42,461 bases of DNA from Candidatus Zhuqueibacterota bacterium (lineage in GTDB: Bacteria; Zhuqueibacterota; Zhuqueibacteria; Oceanimicrobiales; Oceanimicrobiaceae). Shown in pieces: positions 31,521 to 40,141 of this stretch. Within the stretch, counting starts at the first letter, position 1. Every line of letters begins with the position of its first letter. Both the position numbers and the translations under genes were made by a program. The stretch lies in the NCBI GenBank assembly GCA_029262035.1, contig JAJDAE010000146.1, forward strand, positions 1 through 42,461. Reading direction: 5' to 3'. Below the pieces are notes generated by a model. That model had not been told where the DNA came from, searched no databases, and worked only from the letters and a program-made list of their open reading frames with translations.

Positions 31521-32573
31521 ATGAAAAGGAAGTCAACCTATCTCGCGCTGTTTTTGTTTTTGAGCAGCTTTTGTCTAAATGTAAATGGCTTAAATTCCGC
31601 CTTGGCAACTGATAAGAATGTGGAATTGACGGAAGCCAAAGAGAATTTCTACAATGGCGAATTTGAAGGCGCCATAAAAGTGCTGGAAAGACTGGTCGCA
31701 ACCAAAACTTTGTCGAAGGAAGACTATGTTGATGCCAGCGAGTTTCTGGCGGTTGCTTATGTTTCACTTGAGCAGGATGGTGATGCCGAAGCTGTTTTTG
31801 CTAATGTCCTGCAAAAAGATCCCGAGTACAAACCTTCTGATTTATGGTGGCCGCACAAAAGAATGATGGCCGGTTACTACCGCACGGTGAAAAATTCAGG
31901 CCAATCTCTGGAGGTGAAGTCCAAAAGTCCCGGCATTAAAACAGTAGCCATCATCGACTTCGAAAATAATTCCATCGATGATGCTGAAAAATACAATAAT
32001 CTCGGCGGCGCGCTTTCAAAAATTCTTATCAGTGATTTCATGGTGATGAGCAACCTGAAGGTGGTTGAACGCGAGCGTCTGCAATTTCTGGTAGATGAGT
32101 TGGAGCTATCTGCAAAAACAATCGGTGGGCAAAAAGTTGTTGATCCGGCTTCAGCGCCACAGCTTGGCAAGTTCCTTGGCGCTCACTCTTTTATCTTTGG
32201 CAGCTTTATCAAACTGGGCAATACTTTTCGACTGGATGTACGCCTGGTTAAAACAGAAACCGGAGAAATTTTCAAAACCGCTTCTGTTGAAGGCAAGCCC
32301 GATAAAATTTTTGAATTGGCTAAAAAGCTAACTTTGCAAATTACCAAAGATTTGGATATAGCCATCAGAAAGACCGAGAAAAAACAACTGGATGCAATTT
32401 CGAAAAATGATGTGCCCATCGAAGCGGTTGCGCTGTTTGGTGATGCCATGTCGCAGGCCAACGGAGAAAATTACGACTTGGCCGTGGTGAAGCTGGAAGC
32501 CGCTATTGCGTTGGCGCCCGGCTTTCAAAAAGCACAGGACATGATGTCCGTTATTCGGCCGCTAACTTTATAA
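31521..32573 (+). CDS. CsgG-like protein with flanking TPR helices (first paralogue)
   Basis: The 350-residue product has a signal peptide of about 29 residues ending SALA. A TPR-like part at 35-125 (AKENFYNGEFEGAIKVLERL) is followed by a CsgG-type domain at about 138-290: VAIIDFENNSIDD, GGALSKILISDFM, LKVVERERLQFLVDELELS, GKFLGAHSFIFGSFIKLGN. A last TPR helix pair ends the protein. CsgG forms the outer-membrane curli secretion pore, but the same fold occurs in LpoB-like and other envelope proteins. AGGAGG at 31511-31516 provides an ideal ribosome binding site. No lipobox is evident, unlike CsgG itself. It is co-transcribed with the PEGA kinase. A pore or scaffold role is inference; no curlin (CsgA) genes are present. 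Confidence 0.82.
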   Translation: MKRKSTYLALFLFLSSFCLNVNGLNSALATDKNVELTEAKENFYNGEFEGAIKVLERLVATKTLSKEDYVDASEFLAVAYVSLEQDGDAEAVFANVLQKDPEYKPSDLWWPHKRMMAGYYRTVKNSGQSLEVKSKSPGIKTVAIIDFENNSIDDAEKYNNLGGALSKILISDFMVMSNLKVVERERLQFLVDELELSAKTIGGQKVVDPASAPQLGKFLGAHSFIFGSFIKLGNTFRLDVRLVKTETGEIFKTASVEGKPDKIFELAKKLTLQITKDLDIAIRKTEKKQLDAISKNDVPIEAVALFGDAMSQANGENYDLAVVKLEAAIALAPGFQKAQDMMSVIRPLTL

Positions 32574-32601
32574 ACGGCTTATAGGAGGGGGCTTGATATT
32601 T

Positions 32602-33654
32602 ATGCAACGAGTTAAATTTATCGCATTGATACTTTTTTTTATTATTTCCAAAAGTGTCGGGGCTCAGAGTAATGGTGGCGATTGGCAAAGCATCAGAGAT
32701 TTCGGTATTACATATTACGAAGAAGGAAATTATCCGCGAGCGGTTGGTAAGTTTGCAGAGGCATTTCGGCTTCATTCTAAAAGCCCTTTGACAGCTTTGT
32801 ATCTTGGTTTGAGTTACGAAGGCAATGAAGAATACTACCGGGCCAGTATCATGTATCGTTATTTGTCAACAATAAATTTGCCGGATAAAATAAATAAAGA
32901 AATGCAAAGCCGCCATTTCGAAAATAATCGCAAGCATTGGCGCGATGAAATTCAAACAAGTTATCATCAAAAGAAAACTACTTTCAAACCAAAACCCAAT
33001 GCAATTGCCGTTCTTTACTTTAGGAATATTTCAGATTGGTCAGAGTTGAAGCCGGTCATAAAAGGTTTTACTGAACTTCTCAATCACGATTTGGGGAAAA
33101 TTAATCTGCTTGATGTTTCGCCGCGTGGGAAAGTACAATCTTTATATGATGTATCGAACTTTTCTACGGGGCAAATGTACGACAAGATTAAGGCGACTGA
33201 TATTGGTGAGATTTTAAATGTGAGCTATCTTATTACCGGAGGCATCGAACGCCTAACCGACACGCATATTAAAATTTCTGGTGGCGCGGTCAATACAAAA
33301 ACCGGGCACCTGGTCGGTGATGGAGCGCTCGCCGAGGGGCAGCTTTCTGATATCATTGATCTTGAAAAAGAAATCGTTGCCGAGTTGATTCATGATCTTT
33401 CAATCACGTTGCGCGACTCTGAACAAAAAGCTATTACAACAAAACTTACTGATGAAAGCCTCGCTTTTATTGCATTCAGCAAAGGTTTGGATAGCGAGGA
33501 TAAGGGTGACTTTAGCGCGGCAAAGCGTTTTTACAAAAAAGCATTTAAAGAGGACAAGTTTTTCCGGGTAGCGAAAGAACGTTATAAAATTCAATCCGAA
33601 AGCCGTTACAGCAATTCCGAATTGGTACACCTCTTTTCGACAGAACTGAATTAG
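32602..33654 (+). CDS. CsgG-like protein with flanking TPR helices (second paralogue)
   Basis: The 350-residue product has a signal peptide ending near SVGAQ. Two TPR-like repeats (FGITYYEEGNYPRAVGKFAE; YLGLSYEGNEEYYRASIMYR) precede a CsgG-like domain at about 130-270 (IAVLYFRNISDWSELKPVIK, ELLNHDLGKINLLDVSPRGK, SYLITGGIERLTDTHIKISG). A C-terminal TPR follows (AFSKGLDSEDKGDFSAAKRF). The CsgG core is more diverged than in the first and third paralogues; the expected VVER box reads LDVSPR. ATG at 32602 is preferred; TTG at 32593 is possible, since the AGGAGGGGG tract at 32583-32591 suits either. It lies 28 bp after its paralogue. The next member of the family is separated from it by the darTG pair. 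Confidence 0.75.
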   Translation: MQRVKFIALILFFIISKSVGAQSNGGDWQSIRDFGITYYEEGNYPRAVGKFAEAFRLHSKSPLTALYLGLSYEGNEEYYRASIMYRYLSTINLPDKINKEMQSRHFENNRKHWRDEIQTSYHQKKTTFKPKPNAIAVLYFRNISDWSELKPVIKGFTELLNHDLGKINLLDVSPRGKVQSLYDVSNFSTGQMYDKIKATDIGEILNVSYLITGGIERLTDTHIKISGGAVNTKTGHLVGDGALAEGQLSDIIDLEKEIVAELIHDLSITLRDSEQKAITTKLTDESLAFIAFSKGLDSEDKGDFSAAKRFYKKAFKEDKFFRVAKERYKIQSESRYSNSELVHLFSTELN

Positions 33655-33720
33655 CACTGGCTGCAAAAAAATAGTGTTTCATTCCAGGACTTTATGAGTT
33701 ATGTTTTACGACCATGTCTG

Positions 33721-33758
33721 CTTTTGTATATATGGTTTTATTAGGTTGAATACAAAAG
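33721..33758. promoter_or_regulatory. 9-bp inverted repeat upstream of darT
   Basis: CTTTTGTAT (33721-33729) and ATACAAAAG (33750-33758) are exact reverse complements separated by 20 bp, ending 36 bp before the darT start. Toxin-antitoxin operons are often autoregulated at such sites. The bound protein is unknown, since DarG has no obvious DNA-binding domain. Confidence 0.35.
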
Positions 33759-33794
33759 AAAATTACGGTTCAAAGTAAATGATATTCTTAAAGC

Positions 33795-34445
33795 ATGCTA
33801 GGTAATCCGCCGACTATCATTCGCTTATATCGTATTGTGCATTTACAGAATGTTGAATACATTATAAAAAATGGTCTGTATACCAGGTCATCATCAAATT
33901 TTGACCCAAGTTATATTGACATAGGTGATAGTCAGCTTATCGCTCAACGTCATGATTATCCGGCAAAGCTTGAAGGGTGTGGTAACTTAGGGGAGTATGT
34001 TCCATTCTATTTTGCCGGGCATTCGTCAATGTTGCTAAACATTAAAACCGGTTTTAGAGGTATCACAAAACGTCCGCAGTACGAAATAATATATATCGTT
34101 TGTAAGTTGGATGATATATTATCAAACTGCCATGAATGGTTTTTTACTGACGGTCATGCAAAAGATATTTTTTCTAACCACTTTAATGATTTAGAGGATT
34201 TGTCTATGATAGACTGGGATATGGTTCTTGAACAATACTGGCGTCCGACTGAAGATGATTACGATCGTCAAAGAAGAAAGCAAGCTGAGTTTTTAATCAG
34301 AGATCACGTACCCGTTATCTGTATTGAACAAATAGTCGTTAAAGATAATCCTAGAAAGAAACTCATTAAAAATATAATGGAAAAGTTTAATTTGTCCATA
34401 AATGTGCAAGTTGATACTAAAAGCAGGTTATATTATTATGATTAA
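33795..34445 (+). CDS. darT: DarT-type DNA ADP-ribosyltransferase toxin
   Basis: This 216-residue protein matches DarT (DUF4433). Near the N-terminus are the NAD-binding LYRIVHLQNVEYIIKNGLYT and, at residue 165, the catalytic glutamate in RRKQAEFLIRDHVP, equivalent to E160 of the Thermus aquaticus enzyme. DarT attaches ADP-ribose to a base in single-stranded DNA, stalling replication; it acts as a toxin and blocks phage replication. Length is normal. The start codon ATG at 33795 has no good ribosome binding site, which would keep toxin output low. It overlaps the antitoxin gene by 8 bp, so translation is coupled. Both genes are AT-rich compared with neighbours, suggesting acquisition by transfer into this envelope locus. 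Confidence 0.92.
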   Translation: MLGNPPTIIRLYRIVHLQNVEYIIKNGLYTRSSSNFDPSYIDIGDSQLIAQRHDYPAKLEGCGNLGEYVPFYFAGHSSMLLNIKTGFRGITKRPQYEIIYIVCKLDDILSNCHEWFFTDGHAKDIFSNHFNDLEDLSMIDWDMVLEQYWRPTEDDYDRQRRKQAEFLIRDHVPVICIEQIVVKDNPRKKLIKNIMEKFNLSINVQVDTKSRLYYYD

Positions 34446-35496
34446 ATATGCCAAAGGAAATCTATTGGAAGCACCGGTTCAGGCACTGGTGAATACTATT
34501 AATACCGTTGGCATCATGGGAAAAGGAATAGCCTTACAATTCAAAGAAACTTTTCCTACAAATTTAAAGGCCTATCTGAAAGCATGCAAAGAAGGGTGGT
34601 TGCACCCCGGCAAACTACTGGTAGTGCGGGAGAAAACGCTACATGGGGAAAAAATAGTCATCAATTTTCCAACTAAAATTGAATGGTTTAAGAAATCAAG
34701 TTATGAATATATTGAAGAAGGGTTAAAAGAACTTGTAAAGGTAATGGAAAGTGAGGAAATTACTAGTATCGCTATTCCACCCTTAGGGTGTGGCAATGGT
34801 GGTTTAAAGTGGGATAAGGTACGAATCTTGATGGAACAATATCTCGTGCCTTTACCAGATGTTGAAATAATCATATATGAGCCAAGCCAAAAAGTAAAAG
34901 AAATATTAAAAAAACAAACACCAACTAAGGATATCAAACTCACTCCGGCAAAGGCTATGTTGTTGTATGCTATGTTTTACTACGAAACAATGGATGAAAC
35001 AAGCAGCTTGTTCGTAGCAAATAAATTGGCTTATTTTCTACAACGTCTTGGCGAAAAAAGTTTTAACCGTTTAAGATTTAAAGCGAGCCATTATGGACCT
35101 TATAGTGTTCAGGTTGCGCATGTGCTTCATGATTTGACTGGTAAGTACATTAAGGGTTTGGAGCAAATGCAAGCTAAAGCATTTGAGCCTTTGGAGTTAC
35201 AATATAATAAACTGCAAGAGGTGAGCACCTATATCAAAAAAGAATTAACCCAAGAACAGAGGAAGAGATTAAAGAATCTGATAACAATGGTTGATGGATT
35301 TCAGTCTGCTTTGTCACTTGAAGTCCTTGCATCAGTAGATTATGTTTTAAGAGAAAAACCGGGAATTGAAGAAAAGGAAGTAGTAAGAACCATACACGGT
35401 TGGTCAGAGCGAAAACGTAAACTTATTAAAGGAAATCATGTCAAAATAGCTTTGCACCATTTGAAGAACAATAGAAATCAGTTAGAAATTTTTTAA
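34438..35496 (+). CDS. darG: DarG-type macro-domain antitoxin
   Basis: Residues 1-150 are a macrodomain (YAKGNLLEAPVQALVNTINT, GIMGKGIALQFKE, IAIPPLGCGNGGLKW). K80 in VINFPTK occupies the position of the catalytic lysine of Thermus DarG that removes ADP-ribose from DNA. Residues 170-352 form the C-terminal region that in DarG binds and inhibits DarT; it begins LTPAKAMLLYAMFYYETMDE. Length of 352 residues is typical. ATG at 34438 is chosen because the macrodomain begins directly at MIKYAKG; the longer reading from 34402 lies inside darT. Toxin and antitoxin genes overlap by 8 bp. The pair is complete and looks functional. Confidence 0.92.
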   Translation: MIKYAKGNLLEAPVQALVNTINTVGIMGKGIALQFKETFPTNLKAYLKACKEGWLHPGKLLVVREKTLHGEKIVINFPTKIEWFKKSSYEYIEEGLKELVKVMESEEITSIAIPPLGCGNGGLKWDKVRILMEQYLVPLPDVEIIIYEPSQKVKEILKKQTPTKDIKLTPAKAMLLYAMFYYETMDETSSLFVANKLAYFLQRLGEKSFNRLRFKASHYGPYSVQVAHVLHDLTGKYIKGLEQMQAKAFEPLELQYNKLQEVSTYIKKELTQEQRKRLKNLITMVDGFQSALSLEVLASVDYVLREKPGIEEKEVVRTIHGWSERKRKLIKGNHVKIALHHLKNNRNQLEIF

Positions 35497-35642
35497 TTTA
35501 ACTTAGGAAGTATCGAATATATGTGGTTTGCCAAGGCCAGTTATTCAATAATATAATTTGGTTCACAAAGTACTAATATTTTTTTTTAAAAAACTTTAAA
35601 CAAAAATGCTTATTAATCAATTAAATTTTTTGGAGAACGAGT

Positions 35643-36953
35643 ATGAAAAATAAAATTAATCTTGTTCTACTGTGTGTTTTAACTGTTGTCCTGTCGAGTT
35701 GTGCGGGCAGCCATTATGGCAGCAGTAGCAACGCCAAAGTTGAAATTAAACAGTTGTTGACCGCTGAACAGCTTAATCCGCATGATTACGCAGTGAAGCG
35801 GGATCTGGGCACCGGCTATTACAAAGCGGGCGACTATGATAAAGCGTTGGACAAGCTGATGGAAGCTCGAGTCATGAATCCTGGCGATGCCAAAACAATT
35901 TTTTATATCGGGATGTCTTACGAGAAGAAAGATATGCCGAATGATGCCATTAAATATTATAGAAGTTACAATACGCTCAGTGACTCCCGGAGTTTTAAGA
36001 ATAAAATCTCGCGGCGCATTTTTCAACTGAGTAATGCCCAGGTTACCAGGGCCGTTGCCCGCGCTGTAACTATGGAAAAGGCTATCGATGTAACTACAAT
36101 TCCATCAAACACAGTTGCTGTTTTGGATTTTGAAAATTTGACGAAGTCGGATAAACTAAATCCGTTAAGCAAAGGTCTGGCGCAAATGCTGATTACCGAT
36201 CTGGCAAAAGCCAAAGAATTGAAAGTTGTAGAGCGCCATCAGCTTAATACTCTGCTCAAAGAACTTGAGTTGGTCGAAAGCGGACTGGTTGACAAGGAGT
36301 CTGCGCCTCGCGTCGGGAAACTTCTGGGTGCAAGAAAATTGGTTAAGGGCGGCTTTATGGATCTTGCCGATAAAAACATTCGCATCGATGCTTCGTTAAC
36401 GCAAACCGGTACCTCGGAGACAGACCAATTGACTGAAGTTGAAGGCGAACTGGAAGGCATTTTTAAAATGCAAAAAGAGTTGGTTTTTAAGATTATCGAT
36501 GAAATGGGTGTGCACCTGACGAAATCTGAACGCGAAGCTATTCAGAAAGTACCGACTGAATCCTTACTGGCTTTTATGGCTTATTCCCGCGGCCTGGATT
36601 TTGAGGATAAGGGGCTCTACCTGCAAGCCAAAACACAATACCAGGAAGCTCTTTCCCTGGATCCCGGTTTTGATATGGCTCAACAAAATCTAAATCAGGC
36701 AGAAACTGCCGGTTCAGTTTCATCGGCAAAAGCTGACATCGGCCAGCTTGAAAAAGAATTTGATGATAAGTTTAGTGATCCGGTAAGAAATGAAAGTACG
36801 ATTTCACGGTTGGTTAGTACCAGTTTCGCAGCCCAAACCGGCACATCCCCGCAGGGCGATAATGATACACGGGAACCTACGCAGGAGGCCACCGATAGTG
36901 ACAAGGTTTTGCCGCCAACTATACGCGTTCCCATTCGCATTGTTCTACCATAA
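35643..36953 (+). CDS. CsgG-like lipoprotein with flanking TPR helices (third paralogue)
   Basis: The 436-residue protein has a lipobox ending LSSC at C20. TPR-like helices at 45-115 (GTGYYKAGDYDKALDKLMEA; IGMSYEKKDMPNDAIKYYRS) precede a CsgG domain at about 155-290: TVAVLDFENLTKSDKL, LAQMLITDLAKAKELKVVER, GKLLGARKLVKGGFMDLADK. TPR helices follow at about 310-350 (YSRGLDFEDKGLYLQAKTQY), then a polar tail ending PTIRVPIRIVLP. The lipid anchor matches CsgG and LpoB. GGAG at 35631-35634 is the ribosome binding site. It resumes the array after the darTG insertion and is followed at 22 bp by a barrel gene. It may be an outer-membrane-anchored pore or regulator; this is inference. Confidence 0.85.
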   Translation: MKNKINLVLLCVLTVVLSSCAGSHYGSSSNAKVEIKQLLTAEQLNPHDYAVKRDLGTGYYKAGDYDKALDKLMEARVMNPGDAKTIFYIGMSYEKKDMPNDAIKYYRSYNTLSDSRSFKNKISRRIFQLSNAQVTRAVARAVTMEKAIDVTTIPSNTVAVLDFENLTKSDKLNPLSKGLAQMLITDLAKAKELKVVERHQLNTLLKELELVESGLVDKESAPRVGKLLGARKLVKGGFMDLADKNIRIDASLTQTGTSETDQLTEVEGELEGIFKMQKELVFKIIDEMGVHLTKSEREAIQKVPTESLLAFMAYSRGLDFEDKGLYLQAKTQYQEALSLDPGFDMAQQNLNQAETAGSVSSAKADIGQLEKEFDDKFSDPVRNESTISRLVSTSFAAQTGTSPQGDNDTREPTQEATDSDKVLPPTIRVPIRIVLP

Positions 36954-36975
36954 AAATTGATCGAGGAGTTTTGAA

Positions 36976-38157
36976 ATGAAAAAATATATCAGTCTTATTT
37001 TTACCTCACTATTTTTAATTGTTGTTGGGGTTTGTTCCGCCCAGGTCAATCAAATGGATTTTTTTCGGAGCACGACACTCAGGCCCGGCTTTCATATAAA
37101 ATTTTGGGATTTTGAGGAAGGGGCTCCATTCGACCGCTACATTGTGGGCTCTGCACCGGTGACTTATTCTATGGCATTGAGTAGCAGGCTGTCTGTTGAT
37201 TTTGTATCTTCCTATTTTGGAACGGCGCTGGAACCGGTGACGGGAAAGGCATTCGAGTACTACAATATGGCGGATACCTATGGCCGTGCATCTTTAATTT
37301 TAGGAGACAATCTGGCTCTGCTTACGCTTGGTGCAAGCATTCCAACCGGTGAAACGGAATTTGAAGGAAACGATGTTGCTCTCGCCGGCATCGCCGCCAA
37401 CCGTGCTCTGAATAACCCGGTTTCCAGTTTTGGCAGCGGGCAGAATTTTTCAGTAGGATTAGCTTTTGCCAGACCTCTTGGTGATTGGGTGCTCGGCTTT
37501 GGCGCCGGGTACAGTTTGCGTGGAGAATTTGATGTGTTAACCCAGGCAGGCAGTGGCGCTGCCTCCAGTTCCACATTCAACCCGGGTGAAGAATTTAATT
37601 TGACCATTGGCGCCGAGCGCGAATTTGATTTTATGAACAATGATGCAAAGTTCAGTGTAGATGTAATTTACACTAATTATTCCGAAGATGACATACCGGA
37701 TGATTTCTTGGGTACACCGTTTTTATACGAATCCGGTGACAAGATTGTGCTGAGCGGACAAGTGATTCTGCCACTTGGACTTTTCGATCCACTGATCTTG
37801 TCGGCAGTTAATCGCATCCGTTTAGATAATAGCATCGATTCCGGTAATGCGGTCGGTGATGCTTTGCTGGAGGAAAATGGCGGTGAGTTTGAATTTCGTG
37901 CCACCGGGATAACTTCACTCGGCAAGGCTTTAGGCCTGCGTTACGCCTATCGTGCGCAAATTTACGGTGATAATGGCAGTGATTCAGAAGGTGCAAATAT
38001 TCATGGTTTTGGCGGCGGATTTATTATGAAACTTTCACGCCATTTTACATTTGATCCTATGTTTATGTACTACACCGGCAGCGTAAATACCGGCAAAGAT
38101 ACGGATATCTCGCTAACCGGCATGGAGTTAACCGGAGGATTTACTTTCCGGTTTTAA
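36976..38157 (+). CDS. Outer-membrane beta-barrel protein
   Basis: The 393-residue product has a signal peptide ending near VCSAQ and then alternating amphipathic strands to a C-terminal GGFTFRF, ending in phenylalanine as barrel proteins do. Segments such as LALLTLGASIPTGETEFEGN resemble the transporter-like barrels often annotated as MetA-pathway phenol degradation or generic outer-membrane transporters. No ligand can be named. GAGGAG at 36963-36968 provides the ribosome binding site. It sits 22 bp after the CsgG lipoprotein and 54 bp before the PEGA lipoprotein, so these probably act as one envelope unit. Confidence 0.75.
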   Translation: MKKYISLIFTSLFLIVVGVCSAQVNQMDFFRSTTLRPGFHIKFWDFEEGAPFDRYIVGSAPVTYSMALSSRLSVDFVSSYFGTALEPVTGKAFEYYNMADTYGRASLILGDNLALLTLGASIPTGETEFEGNDVALAGIAANRALNNPVSSFGSGQNFSVGLAFARPLGDWVLGFGAGYSLRGEFDVLTQAGSGAASSSTFNPGEEFNLTIGAEREFDFMNNDAKFSVDVIYTNYSEDDIPDDFLGTPFLYESGDKIVLSGQVILPLGLFDPLILSAVNRIRLDNSIDSGNAVGDALLEENGGEFEFRATGITSLGKALGLRYAYRAQIYGDNGSDSEGANIHGFGGGFIMKLSRHFTFDPMFMYYTGSVNTGKDTDISLTGMELTGGFTFRF

Positions 38158-38211
38158 TCTTATGAAAAATATCATAACAAAAATTGAATTGAAAATAAAG
38201 CAGGCATAAAA

Positions 38212-40125
38212 ATGAAAACATTCTCGAAATTATTAATCGCAATTTTAGTTGCTGGATTTTCGGGCATAATATTAACCAGTTGCGATAACGGCAGCAGGCT
38301 GGTTGCGCCATCGGGCAGCAACTCACAGGTTTCGCTTCAACTGGTATTCCCGGAGCAGCCAGAGAGTGCCGGGCTTAAAAAAGCAAATGCAATCAATGAA
38401 GTCACGGTTTCAGTTGTTGACTTAGAGACGATTGATCTTTTAGCCGGTGAATTATCGAATAAACCCGCTGTGCTTATAAATGAACAGGCACTCACGATTA
38501 CCCAATCACCACAAGGACGTTTTGCTGAAGGCATTTTAGATATTCCACTTACCGATGAAACACAGCGATTTCAAATTATTGTATTTGCATCTGATATTGA
38601 AAATCAGCTATTCCTTTCGGGAAGAAGCGAAATAGAACTTGAGCAAGGCCAGTCCGATGAGCCAACCGTTACTGTACTAATGGGGCAGGCTGTATCCATT
38701 ACTTCTTTTGGAACATCTTCCGCATCTTCAACTTTTACGTCTGGCGATTTTGGCGCGGGAAATGGCAATGATTTGGATTTTGGAACATCCTGGTTTTCAG
38801 CGGGACCTGCAGCTGATCCAGAAGGTTCTGTTTATACCTGGACTATTTCAGAGCCTCAATTTATTGGAACAATGGGTGTGTTCAACAACTCAGAACATGA
38901 TAACTCTCAATATCGCAGTGGCTTTGGTTTTGAAAAAGTAAATTACAAGATTTATAGTGGACCCGGGGCAACCGGCGATTTGTTGTTCGATGAAACCATT
39001 GATTATCCAAACACCGCAGCGGTACCTGTGTTGAGAGTTTCACCATTCGTCATCGGTCAGTCCGTTGAACTAACTCTGACCGGACATGAAAGTGAAATCT
39101 GTGGCGGATTTAGCGAACTTCTTATTGTAAATCCATTAATTCGTGGCCCTGAACTTCAAAATATTGTATCTGTAAATTCGATTCCTCCGGGAGCCACAAT
39201 TTACCTCGACGGCGGAAACATGGATTTAACTACCCCGGCTATCTTGACAGATGTCCAGCCGGGAAGCCATACCGTACGACTTTATTTGCCCGGTTTTAAT
39301 GAGCATTCTGAGAACTTTGTTTTGACAGATGGCGGCACTCCCAGTGTGAGTGTAAATTTAAGCCAACCAGGTTCCCCCATGCCGGTCATCACAATTTCGC
39401 AACCCACAGACGGTGCGACCTTCAATGACAATGTGATAACAATCAGTGGTTCAATTCAACTTCGTGCCGCGAATGGAACGCTCTCCCCCTTTACCGGGAA
39501 TAACGCTATTTTCACATTAAATGGAGTCGACCAGGATATTGCAGTAAGTAACGGATCTTTTACTGAATCGGCTTCAATCGCATCTGGTCAAAATACAATT
39601 TCGTTGAGAGCCAATAGCCCGAACGGTGATACCGGTGTAAGCGATGTCGCTACCATTACAGGTGAATTTGTTGCACCGGATATTGAGGTTACTCTGACTT
39701 GGAATACAGCGGCAGATCTGGATCTCCATGTTTGGAATCCTAATGGCGAACATGCATATTACAGTAATACGTCCATTGCAGATGGTTCACTCGATATCGA
39801 TGATACAAACGGGTTTGGTCCGGAGACTTTTACGGTGCCGACTGCGCTGGCGGGAAGCTATATCGTAAAAGTTAATAGTTTTTCTTTGGGGTCAGATGGT
39901 TCCTCGGATGCAACGATTCAATTGCAATTGAATGGCGGTCAAAAACAAACTTTTGGACCTCATCGCTTCACGGTTGACGATAGCAACGGCACTAACCCGG
40001 AAGCCTGGTGGGATGTTACAACTTTCGCGATGAGCGGAGGTCTGCAACAAGTGAAGGTAACACCTGTTTCATCTGAAATCGCTCAGAAAATTATACGAGA
40101 TATGCAGAACTTAAAAACAAAGTAA
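38212..40125 (+). CDS. Surface lipoprotein with PEGA, Ig-like and DUF2135 domains
   Basis: The 637-residue product has a lipobox ending LTSC at C24. Residues 180-315 resemble a galactose-binding-like beta-sandwich (TWTISEPQFIGTMGVFNNSE). A PEGA domain lies at about 320-385 (VNSIPPGATIYLDGG; PGSHTVRLYLPGFNEHSENF), an Ig-like domain at about 390-490 (ITISQPTDGATFNDN), and a DUF2135 (YfaP-type) domain at about 491-605 (LTWNTAADLDLHVWNPNGEH, GSYIVKVNSFS). These parts suggest a cell-surface binding protein. The PEGA domain links it to the kinase at 29550, whose outer part has four. It follows the barrel gene at 54 bp and precedes a TPR gene by 16 bp. Confidence 0.82.
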   Translation: MKTFSKLLIAILVAGFSGIILTSCDNGSRLVAPSGSNSQVSLQLVFPEQPESAGLKKANAINEVTVSVVDLETIDLLAGELSNKPAVLINEQALTITQSPQGRFAEGILDIPLTDETQRFQIIVFASDIENQLFLSGRSEIELEQGQSDEPTVTVLMGQAVSITSFGTSSASSTFTSGDFGAGNGNDLDFGTSWFSAGPAADPEGSVYTWTISEPQFIGTMGVFNNSEHDNSQYRSGFGFEKVNYKIYSGPGATGDLLFDETIDYPNTAAVPVLRVSPFVIGQSVELTLTGHESEICGGFSELLIVNPLIRGPELQNIVSVNSIPPGATIYLDGGNMDLTTPAILTDVQPGSHTVRLYLPGFNEHSENFVLTDGGTPSVSVNLSQPGSPMPVITISQPTDGATFNDNVITISGSIQLRAANGTLSPFTGNNAIFTLNGVDQDIAVSNGSFTESASIASGQNTISLRANSPNGDTGVSDVATITGEFVAPDIEVTLTWNTAADLDLHVWNPNGEHAYYSNTSIADGSLDIDDTNGFGPETFTVPTALAGSYIVKVNSFSLGSDGSSDATIQLQLNGGQKQTFGPHRFTVDDSNGTNPEAWWDVTTFAMSGGLQQVKVTPVSSEIAQKIIRDMQNLKTK

Positions 40126-40141
40126 AATAGACCGAAAAAAT

